NCBI GenBank assembly: GCA_017302495.1
Contig: JAFLDG010000004.1
Coordinates: forward strand, 1-38,034
Source of the DNA: Burkholderiales bacterium
Lineage (GTDB): Bacteria > Pseudomonadota > Gammaproteobacteria > Burkholderiales > Burkholderiaceae_C
Reading direction: 5' to 3'
Length of the DNA stretch: 38,034 nucleotides
Shown here: positions 8,003-15,917 of the stretch, in pieces
Layout: every line of letters begins with the position of its first letter
Position numbering within the stretch: position 1 is the first letter of the stretch
Notes under the pieces: model-generated
Told to the model about the DNA's origin: nothing
The model's input: the letters and a program-made list of their open reading frames with translations, nothing else
Databases searched by the model: none
Translations under genes and position numbers: made by a program

Positions 8003-10828
8003 ATGGCCGAGATCCGAGCGCTGCTGCTGACCGACGTGGTGGACAGCACGAAGCTGTCCGAGACGATCGGCGACGAGGCCATGGCCGAGGTCTGGGCGGC
8101 GCACGACCGGGTCGCGCGCGACCTGCTGCCGCAGTGGCGCGGGCGAGAGATCGACAAGACCGACGGCATGCTGCTGCTGTTCGAGACGGCGGCCGATGCG
8201 GTGGGCTACGCGCTGCGCTACCACCACGCGCTGGCCGAGCTGCCGATGCCGCTGAAGGCGCGCGCCGGGTTGCACGTGGGCCCGGTGATCCTGCGCGAGA
8301 ACGCGGCCGGGGACGTGGCGCGCGGCGCCAAGCCGCTGGAGGTCGACGGCCTGGCCAAGCCGACCGCGGCGCGGGTGATGTCGCTGGCGCGCGGCGGGCA
8401 GACGCTGCTCACGCCCGAGGCGCGCGAGGACCTGGGGCGCAGCGAGCTCAGGCTGCAGTCGCACGGGCACTGGCAGATCAAGGGGCTGGACGAGCCGATC
8501 GAGCTGTTCGAGGTCGGCGCGCCCGGGCAGCGCCTGGTCGCGCCGGCCGACAGCGACAAGGTGCACCGCGTGGTGCGCATCGGCGACTGGTGGATGCCGG
8601 CGCGCGAGATCCCGAACAACCTGCCGCACCAGGGAACCTCGTTCATCGGCCGCGAGCACGAGATCGACGAGATCGAGGCGCTGCTCGGCGAGGCGCGGCT
8701 GGTCACCCTGCTGGGCATGGGCGGCCTGGGCAAGACGCGGCTGTCGCTGCAGGTGGCGGCCGAGCGCATGCACCTGTTCCCGGACGGGGTGTGGTTCGTC
8801 GACTTGTCGCCGCTGCGCGATGCGGCGCTGGTGGCGGCCGTGGCCGCGCAGGTGCTCGGGGTGGCCGAGGAGCCCGGGCGGCCGCTGCCGGCCTCGATCG
8901 GCGCGCATCTGAAGGCCCGGCGCGCGCTGCTGATCCTGGACAACTGCGAGCACCTGATCGGGCCGGCGGCGGAGCTGGCGCACGCGATCGTCAGGAGCGC
9001 GCCGCAGGTGCGCATGCTCGCCACCAGCCGCGAGCCGCTGCACGTGCCCGGCGAGCGCACGGTGCCGATCCTGCCGCTGCCGGTGCCCGAACGCAGTGCG
9101 AGCCTGGCGGTGCTGCAGGCGACGCCGGCGGTGCAACTGTTCGTGCAGCGCGCACAGGCGCACAAGCCGGCCTTCGAGCTGAACGAACGCGAGGCGCCGG
9201 CGGTGGCCGAGCTGGTGGCGCGGCTGGAGGGCATCCCGCTCGCGCTGGAGCTGGCGGCGGCGCGCGTGCGGGCGCTGAGCGTGGCCGACATCAACCGGCG
9301 CCTCGGCGACCGCTACAAGATCCTCACCGGCGGCAGCCGGGTGCTGCAGGAGCGGCAGCAGACGCTGCGCGCGCTGGTGGACTGGAGCTACGAGCTGCTG
9401 CAGGACGACGAGAGGCTGCTGCTGCGACGGCTGGCGGTGTTCGCGGGCGGCTTCGAGCTGGAGGCGGCGGAGACGGTGTGCGGGGTCGAGCCGATCGAGG
9501 ACGTCGAGGTGCTGGACCTGCTCGGCTCGCTGGTGGAGAAGTCGCTCGTGATGCCGCAGGAGCGCGAGGGCGGCACACGCTACCGGCTGCTGGAGACGAT
9601 CCGCGACTATGCGCGCGAGAGGCTGCAGGCCGACGGCGAGGGCGTGGCCGTGGCGCTGCGGCACCACGAGCACTACTTCCAGCTCGCGAAGGACGCCCGC
9701 GAAGGCATCGACGGCGCCGACCAGGCGATGTGGCTCAAGCGGCTCGAACTCGAACTCGACAACCTGCGCGCGGCGATGTCGCTGGCGCTGACGGGTGCTG
9801 CGGACCCGGTGAACGCGGTCAAGCTGGCCGTGGCGCTGCAGGGCTTCTGGATCCTGCGCGGCTATATCACCGAGGGGCGGCGGCTGGTGAAGAGCGCCCT
9901 CGAGCTGCCGGCGGTGCAGGCCTTCGACCTGGCGAAGGCGCATGCGCTTTATGTCGGCGCCGCGCTGGCCGAGTGCCAGAGCGACCATGCCGAGGCGCGC
10001 CGGATGCTGGAGGGTGCCCTGGCGATCCATCGCACCCTCGGCGACCCGGCGAACATCGCGGCCACGCTGTCGACGCTGGCGATGGCGCGGCTCGAAGCCG
10101 GGGACGTTGCCGGCGCCCGGGCCGACCAGACCGAGGCCCTCGGCATCTTCCGCGAACGGGGCCATGGCCTGAACCAGGCCATCGGCCTGTGCAACCTCGG
10201 CCAGATCGCGCTGTTCGACGGCGACCTGGCGCTGGCGCAGCGGCTGCTGGCCGAGGCGCTGGATCTGGTCCGCCAGGTGGGCAGTCCGGAGCAGGAGGCC
10301 GAGTGCGAACTGCTCCTCGGCGACGTGGCCGTGGAGGCCGGGCGCCCGGCGCAGGCCGGCGCGCATTTCGAGCGCTCGCTCGCGATCTGCCTCGGCAGCG
10401 CCGACAAGCGCGGTGCGGCGAACGCGTTGTGGCGCCTGGGCGCGATGAGCCTCGCCGCCGGCGACGCCACATCGGCGCGGGCGCGCTTGACCGAAGCGCT
10501 GGCGGAGTTCCGCAGTGCCGAGATGTGGAAGGAGCTGCTGGGCTGCCTGGAGGACTTCGCCGGGTTGGCCGGGCGGTGCGGACAGGGGCTCGCGGCGCTG
10601 CGGATGGCCGAAGCCGTCACCGCGGCGCGCACGCGGCTGGGCCTGATCCGCCGGCCGGCCGTGGAGCAGAACTGGCAACGCCGGCTGCAGGCGCTGCGGG
10701 CCGATGCCGCGGATGCGCAGGCGCCGGCGGCCTGGAACGAGACCAACGGCCTCTGGGAGATCGAAGACGCCGTGCGCTGCGCGCTGTCCCTGCCGCAGGC
10801 CGCGGCGGCCGGCGTCACCGCTCCGTAG
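8003..10828 (+). CDS. Cyclase-like/NB-ARC/TPR signalling protein (STAND type), copy 2
   Basis: A 941-residue paralogue of the protein at 3738-6554. The cyclase-like domain is over 90% identical by eye (Asp11, Asp54 and KPTAAR all kept). The NB-ARC part is also very close, with Walker A at 238-245 at exactly the same residues and LLILDNCEH conserved. From about residue 620 the TPR-like half falls to roughly half identity (compare LAIHRTLGDPANIAATLSTL with LELRRGLGSLIDIAATLSTL). The last stretch, WEIEDAVRCALSLP, is conserved again. Conserved effector parts with diverged repeats suggest the same output with a different input. The ATG at 8003 matches copy 1 and has AGGA upstream; an in-frame ATG at 7922 is the alternative. 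A 12-bp hairpin follows the stop. Confidence 0.9.
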   Translation: MAEIRALLLTDVVDSTKLSETIGDEAMAEVWAAHDRVARDLLPQWRGREIDKTDGMLLLFETAADAVGYALRYHHALAELPMPLKARAGLHVGPVILRENAAGDVARGAKPLEVDGLAKPTAARVMSLARGGQTLLTPEAREDLGRSELRLQSHGHWQIKGLDEPIELFEVGAPGQRLVAPADSDKVHRVVRIGDWWMPAREIPNNLPHQGTSFIGREHEIDEIEALLGEARLVTLLGMGGLGKTRLSLQVAAERMHLFPDGVWFVDLSPLRDAALVAAVAAQVLGVAEEPGRPLPASIGAHLKARRALLILDNCEHLIGPAAELAHAIVRSAPQVRMLATSREPLHVPGERTVPILPLPVPERSASLAVLQATPAVQLFVQRAQAHKPAFELNEREAPAVAELVARLEGIPLALELAAARVRALSVADINRRLGDRYKILTGGSRVLQERQQTLRALVDWSYELLQDDERLLLRRLAVFAGGFELEAAETVCGVEPIEDVEVLDLLGSLVEKSLVMPQEREGGTRYRLLETIRDYARERLQADGEGVAVALRHHEHYFQLAKDAREGIDGADQAMWLKRLELELDNLRAAMSLALTGAADPVNAVKLAVALQGFWILRGYITEGRRLVKSALELPAVQAFDLAKAHALYVGAALAECQSDHAEARRMLEGALAIHRTLGDPANIAATLSTLAMARLEAGDVAGARADQTEALGIFRERGHGLNQAIGLCNLGQIALFDGDLALAQRLLAEALDLVRQVGSPEQEAECELLLGDVAVEAGRPAQAGAHFERSLAICLGSADKRGAANALWRLGAMSLAAGDATSARARLTEALAEFRSAEMWKELLGCLEDFAGLAGRCGQGLAALRMAEAVTAARTRLGLIRRPAVEQNWQRRLQALRADAADAQAPAAWNETNGLWEIEDAVRCALSLPQAAAAGVTAP

Positions 10829-10833
10829 AAAGA

Positions 10834-10862
10834 CCGACGGCGCTCCGGTCGAGCGCCGTCGG
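10834..10862. terminator. Perfect 12-bp hairpin between convergent genes
   Basis: CCGACGGCGCTC (10834-10845) and GAGCGCCGTCGG (10851-10862) are perfect complements with a five-base loop. The hairpin lies between the convergent cyclase-STAND gene (stop at 10828) and PEP-CTERM gene (stop at 10890). On the minus strand the stem is followed by TCTTTCT, so it best fits termination of the PEP-CTERM transcript; it may also act on the plus strand. Confidence 0.7.
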
Positions 10863-10889
10863 GGCCGGCGGTTCGGCGCCGGGCCTCGG

Positions 10890-11591
10890 CTAGCGAGCCT
10901 CGCCGCTGCGCCGCCGCCGGGCGAACCAGGCGACCACGCCGAGACCGGCCGCGAGCATCGCGTAGCTCGCGGGCTCGGGCACCGGGGCGAAGGTCGCGAC
11001 GGCGGTGTTGGTCGACTGGCCGCACAGGTTGTCGCCGACCGGGTTGATGCCGGGCTTGCCGCAGGCGAGGTAGGTCGTCGGATTCGAGTAGAACGTGCCC
11101 GGGTTGTCCTTGAACCAGTAGAGCTGAACGTCGGTGCCGCCGACCAGCACCAGGCTGAAGTAGGCCTGGCTCGAGCCGAAGGCGGCCGATCCGATCGAGC
11201 TCTGCACCGGGTTGAACGGCGTCGCACTCGTGCCCTGGAACTCGGCCGGGGTGAGCCCGCTGCGCTGCACGCCGATCACGGTCGAACCGGTGAGGGCCAG
11301 GGTCTCGGAGATCCCCGGGTTGGCGATGGACGACAGCTTCAGCTTGGCGCTGGTGAAGGTGAACTCGCCGGCGCAGGGTGCGACGAAGTTCGACACCGAC
11401 CCGGTCGCGGTGCACGAGCCGTCGCTGATGATGGCCGAGCCCGACCACTCGAGATCCGGGAACGGTTCCCCGAACGGCGGCGTGAAGACCACACGCACCG
11501 GCGCCGCCTGGGCGGCCGCGACGGCGCCCAGCAGGCCGGAGACGGCGACGGCGCCGCAGAACAGGAAACGGGATGCCAGTCTTGGGACCAT
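10890..11591 (-). CDS. PEP-CTERM protein, copy 2 of duplicated pair
   Basis: A 233-residue exported protein with a signal peptide (RFLFCGAVAVSGLLGAVAAA, cleavage near QAA) and a C-terminal VPEPASYA, hydrophobic helix and RRRR sorting signal. It is homologous to the protein at 6662-7504: FTPPFGEPFPDLEWSGS matches the FDPVYGAPF...LAWAGT region, DGSC matches DDSC, and SSQAYFSL...VQLYWF is shared. Four Cys in the mature part suggest disulfides. The ATG at 11591 is chosen because the signal peptide starts there and GGAG lies about seven bases upstream; a further 22 codons of open frame are probably leader. It converges with the second cyclase-STAND gene, whose hairpin terminator it shares. Confidence 0.88.
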   Translation of the reverse strand: MVPRLASRFLFCGAVAVSGLLGAVAAAQAAPVRVVFTPPFGEPFPDLEWSGSAIISDGSCTATGSVSNFVAPCAGEFTFTSAKLKLSSIANPGISETLALTGSTVIGVQRSGLTPAEFQGTSATPFNPVQSSIGSAAFGSSQAYFSLVLVGGTDVQLYWFKDNPGTFYSNPTTYLACGKPGINPVGDNLCGQSTNTAVATFAPVPEPASYAMLAAGLGVVAWFARRRRSGEAR

Positions 11592-11711
11592 CGGTGGCTC
11601 CAGGTGTTGCCGTGGGTGGGCAGGTTCGGGTACCGCGGCGGCCGGCCCGGCCGGCACCGGGGCGGGTGCCGACCGGCGCTTTCGACCGAGCGTACCCCGA
11701 CGGGTACGGCA

Positions 11712-11720
11712 CGATTATGA
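11712..11720 (-). promoter_or_regulatory. TCATAATCG element upstream of PEP-CTERM copy 2
   Basis: Same nine bases as at 7627-7635, 121 bases before the start codon at 11591. The word plus its spacing is shared by the two paralogous promoters while the surrounding bases differ, which hints at selection. Confidence 0.4.
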
Positions 11721-11847
11721 AGACTGACATGCCGGACCTGTATCCCACGATCCGGTGGAACCCTGAATGCGGGCTGCCGGCCGGCGGCGGCGCCGCCGCT
11801 GCCGGGCGCCGGGCGCACAGGTCGGTCCCGTCCCCGGCATGTTTGCG

Positions 11848-11853
11848 TAGCAT
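11848..11853 (+). promoter_or_regulatory. -10 box of yejA, probably leaderless transcript
   Basis: TAGCAT ends seven bases before the yejA ATG at 11861. There is no Shine-Dalgarno sequence. A start of transcription at or next to the ATG would give a leaderless mRNA. Confidence 0.4.
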
Positions 11854-11860
11854 CGGCGCC

Positions 11861-13771
11861 ATGCAGCGCGGCGTACTTCCCGAACCGGTCGACCACGCGC
11901 GGCGCCGCCTCGTCGGGCTCGGTCTGGGTTGTACGGTGCTGCCCGCGGCGGCCGAGGCGGCGGCGTCGACCCCGGGCCCGGCCGACGGCGCGGCGCGCTG
12001 GGCCCATGCCTACGCCGCCTTCGGCGAGCCGAAGTATCCGGCCGGGTTCGCGCACTTCGACTATGCCGATCCGAATGCGCCGAAGGGCGGCACGCTGCGC
12101 CTGCGCAACCCGGACCGGCGCGCGAACTTCGACAAGTTCAACCCGTTCACGACGCGCGGCAACGCCCCGGCGGGCGTGGCGCTGTTCATGATCGAGTCGC
12201 TCGCGGTCACCTCGGGCGACGAGCTGCAGACGATGTACGGGCTGCTCGCCGAGACGATCGCGGTGGCGCCGGACAAGTCCTGGATCGGCTTCCGGCTGCA
12301 CCCGAAGGCGCGGTTCTCGAACGGCGACCCGGTGACCGCCGCCGACGTCAAGCACAGCTTCGAGCAGATGTCGGGCAAGTACGCATCGCCCGGGCTGCAG
12401 GCGGCGCTGGCCGGCATCGAGCGCGCAGTGATCGTCGACGAGCGCACGGTCCGCTTCGAGCTGCGCGAGCGCAACCTCGACACGTTGTTCACCGCCGGCG
12501 GCCTGTCGGTGTTCTCGCGCAAGTGGGGCCTCGGGCCCGACGGCAAGCCGAAGCGCTTCGACGAGATCGTGACCGAGCATCCGATCGTCTCCGGCCCGTA
12601 CACGATCGCCCGGGCCGATTCGGGCCGGCGCATCGAGTTCGTGCGCAACAAGGACTACTGGGCGCGCGACCTCGGCGTGCGCCGCGGCTTCTTCAACTGG
12701 GACCGGGTGGTCTACCGCTACTACAGCGACCAGGCGGTCGGGCGCGAGGCCTTCAAGGCCGGCGAGTTCGACATCTACAAGGAGTACGGCTCGCGCAGCT
12801 GGGTGCGCCAGCACAAGGGGCCGAAGTGGGACGACGGCCGGATCCTGAAGGACATGTTCGAAACCAAGGTCGGGCAGGGGCTGCAGGCGCACCTGATGAA
12901 CCTGCGCCGGCCGCTGTTCCAGGACCGGCGCGTGCGCGAGGCGATCGGCCTGACCTACGACTTCGACACGCTGAACCGCTACGGCCTGCTCAAGCGCGCG
13001 TACAGCGTGTTCAACAACTCCGAGTTCGCGGCCGAGGGGCTGCCGTCGCCGGGCGAGCTGAAGCTGCTCGAGCCGTTCCGCGCCGAACTGCCGCCGGAGG
13101 TGTTCGGCCCGGCCTGGCGGCCGCCGACCACCGGCCGCGACCCGAAGCGGCTGCGGCAGAACCTGTTGAGGGCGCGCACGCTGCTGGCGGAGGCCGGCTG
13201 GAACCTCGCTGCCGACGGCAAGCTGCGCAACGCCCAGGGCGAGGCCTTCGAGTTCGAGTACCTGAACCCCGGCGAGGGCGGCCGCAACACCGAGTGGGAA
13301 GCGAACCTGCAGAAGCTCGGCATCACCATGAAGGAGCGCAACGTCGACTTCGCGCTCTACCGGCGCCGGCTCGAGCAGTACGACTTCGACATGGTGACGA
13401 TCGTCGGCGGCGACTTCACGCTGCCCGACGCCACCGGCCTGACGACGACCTTCGGCTCGAAGTCGGCCGACGAGCCGGGCAACAACAACCTGCGCGGCGT
13501 GAAGAGCGCCGCCGCCGACGCGGTGCTGAAGGCGATGGCCGAGGCGAAGACGCTGGACGAGCTGCGCGACGCCGCCCGCGCCTTCGACCGGATCGTGATG
13601 TGGAACTACTGGCAGGTGCCGGACCTGTTCGCCGCCGACGAACGCACGTCGTACTGGAACCGCTTCGGCATGCCGAAGGTGCGGCCGCGCTACTTCACGA
13701 TCGACACCGGCTCGGGCTTCTTCGCGTGGCCGCTCGAGACCTGGTGGATCAAGGACCCGGCCCAGCGCTGA
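11861..13771 (+). CDS. yejA: Peptide ABC importer, periplasmic binding protein YejA
   Basis: A 636-residue family 5 solute-binding protein, first gene of a yejABEF operon. The N terminus ARRRLVGLGLGCTVLPAAAEAA is a signal sequence with a twin-Arg-like start. The mature part opens with YAAFGEPKYPAGFAHFDY and DPNAPKGGTLRL, characteristic of the YejA group. RFSNGDPVTAADVKHSFEQM and SGPYTI are general SBP-5 motifs. In enterobacteria Yej imports microcin C and other peptides; in alphaproteobacteria it has been linked to import of muropeptides. It delivers ligand to YejB/YejE, 15 bases downstream. The ATG at 11861 directly follows a -10-like box. The frame is open about 290 bases further upstream, but without export-signal features. 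Confidence 0.93.
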   Translation: MQRGVLPEPVDHARRRLVGLGLGCTVLPAAAEAAASTPGPADGAARWAHAYAAFGEPKYPAGFAHFDYADPNAPKGGTLRLRNPDRRANFDKFNPFTTRGNAPAGVALFMIESLAVTSGDELQTMYGLLAETIAVAPDKSWIGFRLHPKARFSNGDPVTAADVKHSFEQMSGKYASPGLQAALAGIERAVIVDERTVRFELRERNLDTLFTAGGLSVFSRKWGLGPDGKPKRFDEIVTEHPIVSGPYTIARADSGRRIEFVRNKDYWARDLGVRRGFFNWDRVVYRYYSDQAVGREAFKAGEFDIYKEYGSRSWVRQHKGPKWDDGRILKDMFETKVGQGLQAHLMNLRRPLFQDRRVREAIGLTYDFDTLNRYGLLKRAYSVFNNSEFAAEGLPSPGELKLLEPFRAELPPEVFGPAWRPPTTGRDPKRLRQNLLRARTLLAEAGWNLAADGKLRNAQGEAFEFEYLNPGEGGRNTEWEANLQKLGITMKERNVDFALYRRRLEQYDFDMVTIVGGDFTLPDATGLTTTFGSKSADEPGNNNLRGVKSAAADAVLKAMAEAKTLDELRDAARAFDRIVMWNYWQVPDLFAADERTSYWNRFGMPKVRPRYFTIDTGSGFFAWPLETWWIKDPAQR

Positions 13772-13786
13772 AGGAGCCCGACCCCG

Positions 13787-14827
13787 ATGTGGCTGTACAT
13801 CCTCAAGCGCGTCCTGTTGATGGTGCCGACCTTGCTCGGCGCGCTGACGATCACCTTCGTCGTGATCCAGTTCGTGCCCGGCGGCCCGGTCGAGCAGATC
13901 ATGGCCGAGGCGCGCGCCAGCCAGAAGGGTGGCGATTCCGGCGGCCTGTACAAGGCCGGCCGCGACAGCGATGCGAAGCAGATCGCCGAGCTGAAGAAGC
14001 TCTACGGCTTCGACAAGCCCGCGCACGAGCGCTACTTCGAGATGCTGGCGAGCTTCCTGCGCTTCGACCTCGGCCGCAGCTTCCTGCACAACAAGGACGT
14101 GTGGCCGCTGATCCAGGAGAAGCTGCCGGTGTCGGTCAGCCTCGGGCTGTGGACCTTCCTGTTCAGCTACCTGATCTCGGTGCCGCTGGGCGTGGCCAAG
14201 GCGGTGCGCGAGGGCTCGCGCTTCGATGTCTTCACCTCGCTGATCGTGCTGGTCGGCTACGCGATCCCGGGCTTCGTGCTCGGCATCTTCCTGATCGTGC
14301 TGTTCGCCGGCGGCAGCTTCTTCGAGTGGTTCCCGCTGCGCGGGCTGACCAGCGACAACTGGGACGAGCTGGGGTGGCCGGCGCGCATCGCCGACTACTT
14401 CTGGCACCTGACGCTGCCGCTGACCTGCCTGGTGATCGGCAGCTTCGCGGTGACGACGATGCTGACGAAGAACACCTTCGTCGAAGAGATGCGCAAGCAG
14501 TACGTGCTGGTCGCGCGCGCGAAGGGGCTGGGCGAGCGGCGGGTGCTCTACAAGCACATCTTCCGCAACGCGCTGATCCCGCTCGTCACCGGCTTCCCGG
14601 CGGCCTTCGTCGGCGCGTTCTTCGCCGGCTCGGTGCTGATCGAGACGCTGTTCTCGCTCGACGGGCTCGGGCTGCTCGCGTACGAGTCGGTGACCCGGCG
14701 CGACTATCCGGTCGTGCTCGGTTCGCTGTACCTGTTCACGCTGATCGGGCTCGTGGTCAAGCTGGTGTCGGACCTGCTGTACGTCGCGGTCGACCCGCGG
14801 GTGCAGTTCGGTGCCGCGGCGCGGTGA
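13787..14827 (+). CDS. yejB: Peptide ABC importer permease YejB
   Basis: A 346-residue inner-membrane permease. The first helix VPTLLGALTITFVVIQFVPGG ends at the conserved PGGP(V/I)EQ typical of the DppB/YejB family, followed by a periplasmic insertion with DSDAKQIAELKKLYGFDKP. The EAA-type coupling loop is EEMRKQYVLVARAKGLGE, which contacts the ATPase YejF. Length is close to E. coli YejB. The ATG at 13787 has AAGGAG upstream. It lies between yejA and yejE and is co-transcribed with them. Confidence 0.95.
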   Translation: MWLYILKRVLLMVPTLLGALTITFVVIQFVPGGPVEQIMAEARASQKGGDSGGLYKAGRDSDAKQIAELKKLYGFDKPAHERYFEMLASFLRFDLGRSFLHNKDVWPLIQEKLPVSVSLGLWTFLFSYLISVPLGVAKAVREGSRFDVFTSLIVLVGYAIPGFVLGIFLIVLFAGGSFFEWFPLRGLTSDNWDELGWPARIADYFWHLTLPLTCLVIGSFAVTTMLTKNTFVEEMRKQYVLVARAKGLGERRVLYKHIFRNALIPLVTGFPAAFVGAFFAGSVLIETLFSLDGLGLLAYESVTRRDYPVVLGSLYLFTLIGLVVKLVSDLLYVAVDPRVQFGAAAR

Positions 14828-14837
14828 GGGTCCGACG

Positions 14838-15917
14838 ATGAGCGCGGTCCTGCCTGCCCCCGTTCCCGCGACCGGCGCCGCCGCGGCCGATGCGCCGCGG
14901 CCGATGTCGCCGAACCAGCGCGCCTGGGCGCGCTTCCGGCGCAATCGCATCGGCACCGTGTCGCTGTGGGGCTTCGTCGCGCTGCTGGTGCTGGCCACTG
15001 TCGCCGAGCTGGTCAGCAACGACCGGCCGCTGATCGCGCGCTACGACGGCCAGCTGTTCTTTCCGCTGTTCAGGAACCACCCCGAGACCACCTTCGGCGG
15101 CGACTTCGGCACGCCGACCGACTGGGCCGACCCGTTCATCGCCGACCGGTTCGCCGAGCCGGGCCACTGGGCGCTGTTCACGCTCAACCGCTACGGGCCG
15201 AAGACCACCAACCCGTTCGAGGCGGAGCCCAGCCCGGCGCCGCCGAGCGCGCTGCACTGGCTCGGCACCGACAGCTTCGGCCAGGACATGGTGGCGCGGC
15301 TGCTGTACGGCTTTCGCGTCAGCATCTGGTTCGCGTTCGCGCTGACGCTGGTCGGCACCGCGCTCGGCATCGCCGCCGGTGCGCTGCAGGGCTACTTCGG
15401 CGGCCGCACCGACCTCGTCCTGCAGCGGCTGATCGAGATCTGGGGCGCGGTGCCCGAGCTGTACCTGCTGATCATCTTCGCGTCGATCTTCGAGCCGTCG
15501 CTGCTGCTGCTGCTGGTGCTGCTGTCGCTGTGGGGCTGGATGGGGCTTTCCGACTACGTGCGCGCGGAGTTCCTGCGCAACCGCAGCCTGGAGTTCGTCA
15601 AGGCGGCGCGGGCGCTCGGCCTGTCGAACGCGCAGATCATCCGGCGCCACCTGCTGCCGAACTCGATGACGCCGGTGATCACCTTCCTGCCCTTTCGCAT
15701 GAGCGGCGCGATCGTCGCACTGACCTCGCTCGACTTCCTCGGCCTGGGCGTGCCGGCGAGCGTGCCGTCGCTCGGCGACCTGCTGCGCCAGGGCAAGAAC
15801 AACCTCGACGCCTGGTGGATCATCTTCCCGACCTTCGTGCTGCTGGTCGTGACGATGCTGCTGCTGACCTTCATCGGCGACGCGCTGCGCGACGCCTTCG
15901 ACACGAGGAAATCGTGA
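14838..15917 (+). CDS. yejE: Peptide ABC importer permease YejE
   Basis: A 359-residue DppC-type permease. A cytoplasmic N-terminal tail of about 45 residues (RRNRIG...) leads into the first helix VSLWGFVALLVLATVAELV. A large periplasmic loop contains FPLFRNHPETTFGGDFGTPTDW and WLGTDSFGQDMVARLLYG, the hallmark of this family. The coupling loop is LEFVKAARALGLSNAQIIRR. The ATG at 14838 follows the yejB stop by 10 bases. The stop overlaps the yejF start (GTGA), so the two are translationally coupled. Confidence 0.95.
   Translation: MSAVLPAPVPATGAAAADAPRPMSPNQRAWARFRRNRIGTVSLWGFVALLVLATVAELVSNDRPLIARYDGQLFFPLFRNHPETTFGGDFGTPTDWADPFIADRFAEPGHWALFTLNRYGPKTTNPFEAEPSPAPPSALHWLGTDSFGQDMVARLLYGFRVSIWFAFALTLVGTALGIAAGALQGYFGGRTDLVLQRLIEIWGAVPELYLLIIFASIFEPSLLLLLVLLSLWGWMGLSDYVRAEFLRNRSLEFVKAARALGLSNAQIIRRHLLPNSMTPVITFLPFRMSGAIVALTSLDFLGLGVPASVPSLGDLLRQGKNNLDAWWIIFPTFVLLVVTMLLLTFIGDALRDAFDTRKS

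Larger units (their letters stand above)
7849..11720. repeat. Copy 2 of tandemly duplicated cyclase-STAND/PEP-CTERM module
   Basis: Second copy of the module described for 3587-7635. Start codons of the big genes are 4265 bases apart, and those of the PEP-CTERM genes 4087 bases apart, consistent with one tandem segmental duplication followed by divergence. The PEP-CTERM genes have diverged far more than the cyclase/NB-ARC part of the large genes. Confidence 0.8.

Noticed and set aside
6662..11227. Minus-strand frame of 1521 codons running from the PEP-CTERM gene through the antisense of the second cyclase-STAND gene
   Set aside because: Only the last 280 codons (from 7504) have a signal peptide, coherent homology and the sorting tail; the rest is antisense of a real gene.
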